Positions 59,174 to 64,000 of a DNA stretch of 64,000 nt are shown one piece after another (position 1 is the first letter of the stretch; each line of letters opens with the position of its first letter). This DNA is from Hyparrhenia diplandra. Lineage: Eukaryota; Streptophyta; Magnoliopsida; Poales; Poaceae. The position numbers and the translations under genes were made by a program. The notes under the pieces were generated by a model, which was given only the letters and a program-made list of their open reading frames with translations, was not told the origin of the DNA and ran no database searches. The stretch lies in assembly GCA_015847255.1 (NCBI GenBank), contig JADLZK010001180.1:1-64000 (forward strand), written 5' to 3'.

Positions 59174-61982
59174 TTAGACAGCCATATCTGTTTCACTGAT
59201 TTCTGAGTGCATAACAAAGCTTGGGAATACCATAGTAATGTCCCTGAGGAATATGAGCAACCAATAGTAAGTCAAAGAAGGGTATTCATAGTTTCATAAA
59301 AAAGGAAGGACATTTATATCATCAGTCAAGGTGTACATGGCCACCCAAAAATGAAGGCCAAGTCTTAGTTACTTCCAAAAATATAACAGATAGTCGTGCC
59401 AATGCAACCCACAGGGCACAAATTAGATGTAAAACAAAGAAATACATTCTCCCACCACAAACAAACTGCTGCAACCTTAATAGACTTATATGGTCACATT
59501 TATATATTTTTTCTTTCAAAAATGTCAAATAATAGGGCAACTCTATTGATCAAGGTGTCCTGCTAATATACCATTGAGAAATATTACAAAAACTCATGCA
59601 TACTATACTTACTTGAGGTAGGGAAGAGTCATATTCCTCAGCACATATGGATTATCTTTAGCATATGCAGTCCATTCTTCTTGATCTATCTTCCCATCAC
59701 CTTTTGTGTCAGCCTGATCAAATGTCTATCAACAACCAACATCAAAAGATTCAGCACCACACAAAATGGATATATTTGTTTTGTATTTTTGGAGTTTAGG
59801 ACACCAGGACACCGTGTCACAGAGGAACACATGCATGACATATTTCTTACCCTATCAACAATCATCTCGACAGCATCGCTCGCAATATCCAAATCTGATT
59901 CATCCAGCAGAGCCAACACCATCTCCTTTAACTGTAATGTAATTGAGGATAGTGAGAAATATTCCTAATAATCATGTTTAGGCAGAATTGACATGCTTAC
60001 TGCAATAGACATGACTAAAGGGATAAATGGTCAAAAGACCCTTCACAAAAGGTCCAGCTAAAACAACCAGTTTATCTATTGACATTTCAAAAACAAAGAG
60101 AACAATGTACAACAATTAATTAGCATTACAACATAGTTATCTATCAAGAATGAAATTCTCTACAGGCCAATATTACTCAGAAATACAACTGAGTAACATT
60201 TATCCATCTGATCCTGATTTCAGAAGCAACTATTTGAAATAAGTTTTCAAAGATGGGCTTTCTCAAGTTTTGCAACTTACTACTTCAGATGCCACTGAGC
60301 GTATACTAAGGTAGTTTCAGAAGCAACTATTTTCACATGATTTCAAAAGTAATCAATGGGAAAGAAAGAAAAAATCTATATATTAGTTGGTAATTTATCT
60401 GGCTAAGGAATGCCTTCCCGCTGGCCGCTGCAATAAAGGGTGTACCCGAAGTGCCGTAGGCTCCCGCACTACAGGGTCGGGGAGGGATGATTAGCGCCCG
60501 GGCCCCACCGGCACCTTGTTTTGCGGAAATACAATTTCTTGTAATTGATCTCAATTGCTGTGTGCTTACTGCTGATTTCAAGTGAAAAAAAGGAAAGAAA
60601 CAAAAGCTCTCGATGTGAACGCCTAATATCAATATTCAATAACAAGGAATCAGGGATGCAGCCGTAGTTCAATGGGATACAAGGGTGTACATCAGTACAT
60701 TCATTCACTCAAAGTCAGACAAATGCTTACCTCGTGCCGTTCTATAAAGCCTGTCTGTCTTAAGTCATACAACTTAAATCCAACTGCAGTAATAAAATAA
60801 AAATAATTAGCTAAAGAAATCAAACCTAGAACTTTCTGGTCCTGAGTCTCAGTAGAATAACTTTCTTACATGCAACTTTTTGCTCTTCTGGTGCATCTGG
60901 ATGAAACACACTAAGAGATCGAACAAATTCGCCAAATTCAATTACACCATTTTGTTTTTGATCAAACAAGTCAAATACCTGCAACTTGTTTTTGAGTTGT
61001 GTTATAATAAACTTTATAGACATATAACTGATTTAAGGCTATACAACACTACCACATTGAATCCATTCTTGAACTAAAGCATAAATCATCATCATCATCA
61101 TCAACCCTATATTGAAGACTTGTATATCACACCCTGCCAATTCATGGTTTAAAACTTCACAGAAGCTACAGCTATGTTACTGAAGTAGAAATTCTTTTAC
61201 AGAGCTGACAGAAGGGTGCTGATTTTTACTGATAAAAGCAATTAGTAAAAAATTCTCATCAACAAACAATCATCAGGTATTTATTAGGGTGGAAAGACTT
61301 AGAGAAGCTGTTCTTTTAACAATAAATAAATTCATGAGCAACATTTTGAAACTGACAACTTTTTTTTTTTTCGAAACGATTGAAACTGACAACTTGACAT
61401 AATTGATACTCTTACCCTATCAACAAAGAGATTTTTGCTTCTTCATGCTCCTAAAGAGAGCAAGGTGAAATTCTTCCTGGAAAAATGGAAAAGGAGACAT
61501 ATTAAATTAATTTATCACAATATTGTTAGTTTGTTACCCATCTAAAATTATGCTTTGGAGCCTACCTTGTGAATTAGATTATCTTTGATAATTGAATTAC
61601 TTATTTTCCGGAAGAGTTCATGTAGTGCTTCAACTTCACTCACCGTAACTGCAACAAGGCAGAGGTTAACAAACTATTTCTAAAACACAAGTACACAAGA
61701 ATACATGAGTATCAGAGTTAGTCAGAGAAGTAGCAATGCCACAACGTTTTCATTAGACTTGTTTGACCCAAAAACTATGAAAAAGATAATGCTAGCCTGC
61801 CCCATTATTCCTCTTTCTTATCTAAGAAGGGATTCAATTCTCACGCAGTGTTCCAGTATCAATATTAACAAAATCTGGAAGATCCACTTTCTCACAAGAT
61901 GTTTCGGCAGCAAGGGCTACAGCCTCCCGTGTATCCAGCAAGTCGGCGATCGACTGGCATGCTTTGTTTGCAGACAGCCCAT
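59174..61982 (-). CDS. CBL: Calcineurin B-like calcium sensor (CBL), eight exons, two apparent frameshifts
   Basis: CBLs bind Ca2+ through four EF-hands and recruit CIPK kinases to membranes. Minus-strand exons: 61982-61896, 61648-61566, 61476-61416, 60978-60870, 60783-60731, 59931-59851, 59725-59613, 59243-59174, all with GT..AG borders and matching phases. Corrected length is about 218 residues, normal for the family. Seen: MGC start (myristoylation and palmitoylation site), TSFTVSEVEALHELF, EF-hand loops at DQKQNGVIEFGE, DLRQTGFIERHE and DTKGDGKIDQEE, and the C-terminal FPSF motif with its CIPK-targeted Ser. Frame breaks: one base missing in exon 1 near 61950, and one extra base in T5 61432-61436 (exon 3). 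The closest known type seems to be the CBL4/5/7/8 group, by memory only. Confidence 0.9.
60395..60530 (-). repeat. SINE-like fragment in a CBL intron
   Basis: On the minus strand GTGCCGGTGGGGCCCGGGCG, CCTCCCCGACCC and GGGAGCCTACGGCAC then GGGTACACCCTTTA resemble the 3' part of tRNA-related plant SINEs. GCAGCCGTAGTTCAATGG at 60658 (plus strand) looks like a box A but is in the opposite orientation. No target duplication was found. Confidence 0.4.
61362..61379 (-). mobile_element. 18-bp LINE insertion with a perfect TSD
   Basis: TTGAAACTGACAACTT occurs at 61346-61361 and 61380-61395. Between the copies is only T10 followed by CGAAACGA. Read on the minus strand this is a LINE 3' end (TCGTTTCG) plus poly-A. 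It lies in the intron between CBL exons 3 and 4. Confidence 0.8.
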
Positions 61983-62790
61983 CAGCAGTGCTCCAGTGGA
62001 ATTTTCAAGCAAAGTGCAAAACTTCGAGAAGATCTGCAAGAGCACAGTTCAACTGAAACAAATATGACAACGGCCTTATGAGCTTCAGGAGAAACAATAG
62101 TAAACTAGTACAGTCTAACGATAAAGATGCCAATGGTTTTAAACTATTTTCACCTCAGGGGAATCTAACCAAAACACAATGTCGAGAATCTTGTGATCCT
62201 ACTCTGTAAACAGTAATGCCTAATTAAGTTCCACATTCAATTCAAAAGTGAAGTAAAAGTCACTCCTTGCAAATTCAACTGTACCGATGCATTCAGATGT
62301 GGGATTGCAAAGTTGCAGGGACAGTCGGGCAGAGTCACAGAACCTGTCTATAGCTTACAGTTTCGAGATTTGAATGAACATTCCATACTGTTTGAAAGGA
62401 GGAGAAAAAACATCTGGGTTTACTACTTGCGCTTGCGCATATGGACAATTTCACGGCGCAACAATCTTCTTTTTTTATATGGTAAGTAAGATAAAATTGA
62501 ACCCTCAACTATGATTAGATGAGTGAATTTCCTAAGCGAACGAAGGCCAATGCGTAGCAGTACAAATTTCTCTGAAAAACAAATTCAAGAAACGGGAGCA
62601 CCCAGAGGCCAGAGCACTACTGGGATGAACCCATCTCAGCTCAAAGCGGGCTTTCAGGAATCTAGTGAAAGGAAGAAAGGGAGGGAAGGGCAGGGGAAGT
62701 TCTAGGAACATACCGGACCGCGAGAGGGAGATCGAGCGCTGGCGATTTGCCGCCGCCGCTGGGTGCTGGCGCCGTTCCAGTCTTGTGTAT
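61983..62790 (-). other. CBL 5' UTR, leader intron and promoter-proximal region
   Basis: A leader exon of about 75 bases (62790-62714) ends at a GTATGT donor. The acceptor CTTGCAG lies just above 62033, giving 5' UTR sequence at 62033-61983 before the start codon. The leader intron would be about 680 bases. Inferred from splice signals and the GC-rich leader. Confidence 0.5.
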
Positions 62791-64000
62791 TGCTCGGCGC
62801 CTCCCGTCAGTCTAATTGACTTTTGAGACAGAACATAGTTGGCCGGAACAACAAGAAAAGAGAAAGAAAGAAATGCTAGAAAAGTGCCATGAATCCGTAA
62901 ACGCTTTGGCTTCTTGTTTTGTTTAAGGATCCGAGTCCGTACAAACGGAATGGATGGATGCCGTAATCCGTGATGCAGCTGCTTGTTTATTTGTTTTCTC
63001 GGCTGATTACTTGCTGTCCAACCACCGTGAGTCAATAATGGCGCCTTTTCCATTTGTTTTCCGTTTGTTTTCACAAAACAAAACACCTTGACGGCTTGAC
63101 AGCTCGTCAGCTACGAGTTAGTGCTCAGTTTAGGCAACCCCTTTTATTAATGGGTTTAGGCAACCTTTTGCTAGCACGCAAATTTTTTAGGTCGTGTTGT
63201 GACACTTTTTTCATTAAGCAGAAATAGTTTTTGTTACATCCTATGCAGGACACGATAATCAAATAATTATCGAGACCTGCAACAAAAACACACGTGGTTG
63301 TGATTTACATAGAGTATTTTGCGACAAACTGGCATATTACAAGGCCTAAGTATCCTCTAGGTCCAACCCGACCACATCAAGCGGTACGAAGATTTGGCAC
63401 CGGTAATTTCTTAATGATATATGTTTCATAAACATCAGTGGATGATATACGATTTATGGGGTTGCATCTTCCAGTTTTTATTTTTTAAATAATATTCCCG
63501 GATTGATATACGATTTATGGAGCTGCATCTTTTCTTGTTATTTTCCGATTTTTCCATATAAATAAAAACCGGTACTTAGAGCATCTCCAAGAGTACCCTA
63601 TATTTTCCTCCCAATATCCATGTGTTTAGTACCTCCCAAAAAAGAATTAGATTGGAAAAATTACTAATCTCCAACAAGATTCTATAATCGCCTCCCAAAA
63701 CTCATTTTGGGCCTACTAGATAAGTTTAGTTGGCCGGGTAGTTGGGGCTCCTCCTCTGCTCGCCCGTGATCCAGGCCGACGCGCGCACCTTTCTCCTCTC
63801 GCGGCACATCACAGCGAGCGCTGGCACGCCGCGTTTCTTCCTCGCAAGACTAACGACGACCTTCTACGTCGTCGTCGAAGTCGCCAATCATCGCCGGACA
63901 CAAGCGGGATTCTCGATTTCCCCTGTGCGCTCATCAGGAGACAGTCGTCAGGCCAGCTCGCGGCGCTAGTGTCAACCTGACAAAGATACGAGCAGGGATC
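62791..64000. other. Upstream intergenic DNA
   Basis: No gene. Repeats of TTTAGGCAACC lie at 63130 and 63157, and of GATATACGATTTATGG at 63445 and 63502. The AGAGCATCTCCAAGAGTACC stretch near 63578 resembles a MITE end. A GC-rich open stretch at 63742-63969 runs to the window edge and is unrecognised. Confidence 0.4.

Noticed and set aside
60656..60680. GTAGTTCAATGG taken as a tRNA box A
   Set aside because: No cloverleaf or box B at the right distance on the plus strand; the SINE-like fragment nearby is on the other strand.

Overview
This is repeat-rich plant nuclear DNA, almost certainly from a grass (Poaceae, perhaps a panicoid). The reasons are spliced plant genes (ABCC transporter, BURP protein, F-box/LRR protein, calcineurin B-like calcium sensor) with GT..AG introns, CGC/GCC-biased first exons, and grass-type transposons: large solo LTRs with 5-bp target-site duplications (TSDs), L1-type LINEs carrying RNase H, an Au-like SINE, Helitron-like CTAG termini, and Tourist and Stowaway MITEs. 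I see no rRNA, tRNA gene, CRISPR array or operon-like structure.

Layout. 0.9-7.2 kb: a minus-strand ABCC (MRP-type) transporter in ten coding exons with a TATA promoter at 7.2 kb. 8.26-10.77 kb: a Helitron-like unit carrying an orphan first exon of a USP39/SAD1-type splicing factor and a hAT-like MITE. 10.8-16.4 kb: Helitron ends, a LINE remnant, a SINE tail and a gypsy-like LTR. 16.4-20.2 kb: a solo LTR with a truncated LINE nested in it. 21.0-21.6 kb: a second solo LTR. 22.38-30.08 kb: a BURP-domain gene cut in two by a Ty1/copia element with a GGCGG TSD. 31.4-44.2 kb: a nest in which a full-length L1-type LINE is interrupted by an ORF1-only LINE, which is itself interrupted by two solo LTRs. 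49.2 kb: an intact SINE. 50.1-52.1 kb: an intact three-exon F-box/FBD-like gene. 54.9-58.3 kb: MITEs and a copia remnant. 59.2-62.8 kb: a minus-strand CBL calcium sensor gene.

The host genes show no functional linkage. The transporter is a membrane pump (by family usually vacuolar), the CBL is a Ca2+ sensor for CIPK kinases, the F-box protein would be an SCF substrate adaptor, and the BURP gene is dead. Solo LTRs outnumber complete LTR elements four to one among those with a matching TSD, so LTR-LTR recombination has been active here.

A pattern running through several genes is apparent 1-2 bp indels, mostly in short homopolymers, in otherwise conserved reading frames (ABCC six, CBL two, BURP C-terminal half four). 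The two copia LTRs also differ mainly by small indels. Either these genes are recent pseudogenes or the consensus has residual indel errors; the F-box gene has none. I found no convincing previously undescribed biological system. The most unusual items are the ORF1-only LINE, an 18-bp LINE insertion with a perfect TSD, and the Helitron-like capture of a splicing-factor exon.
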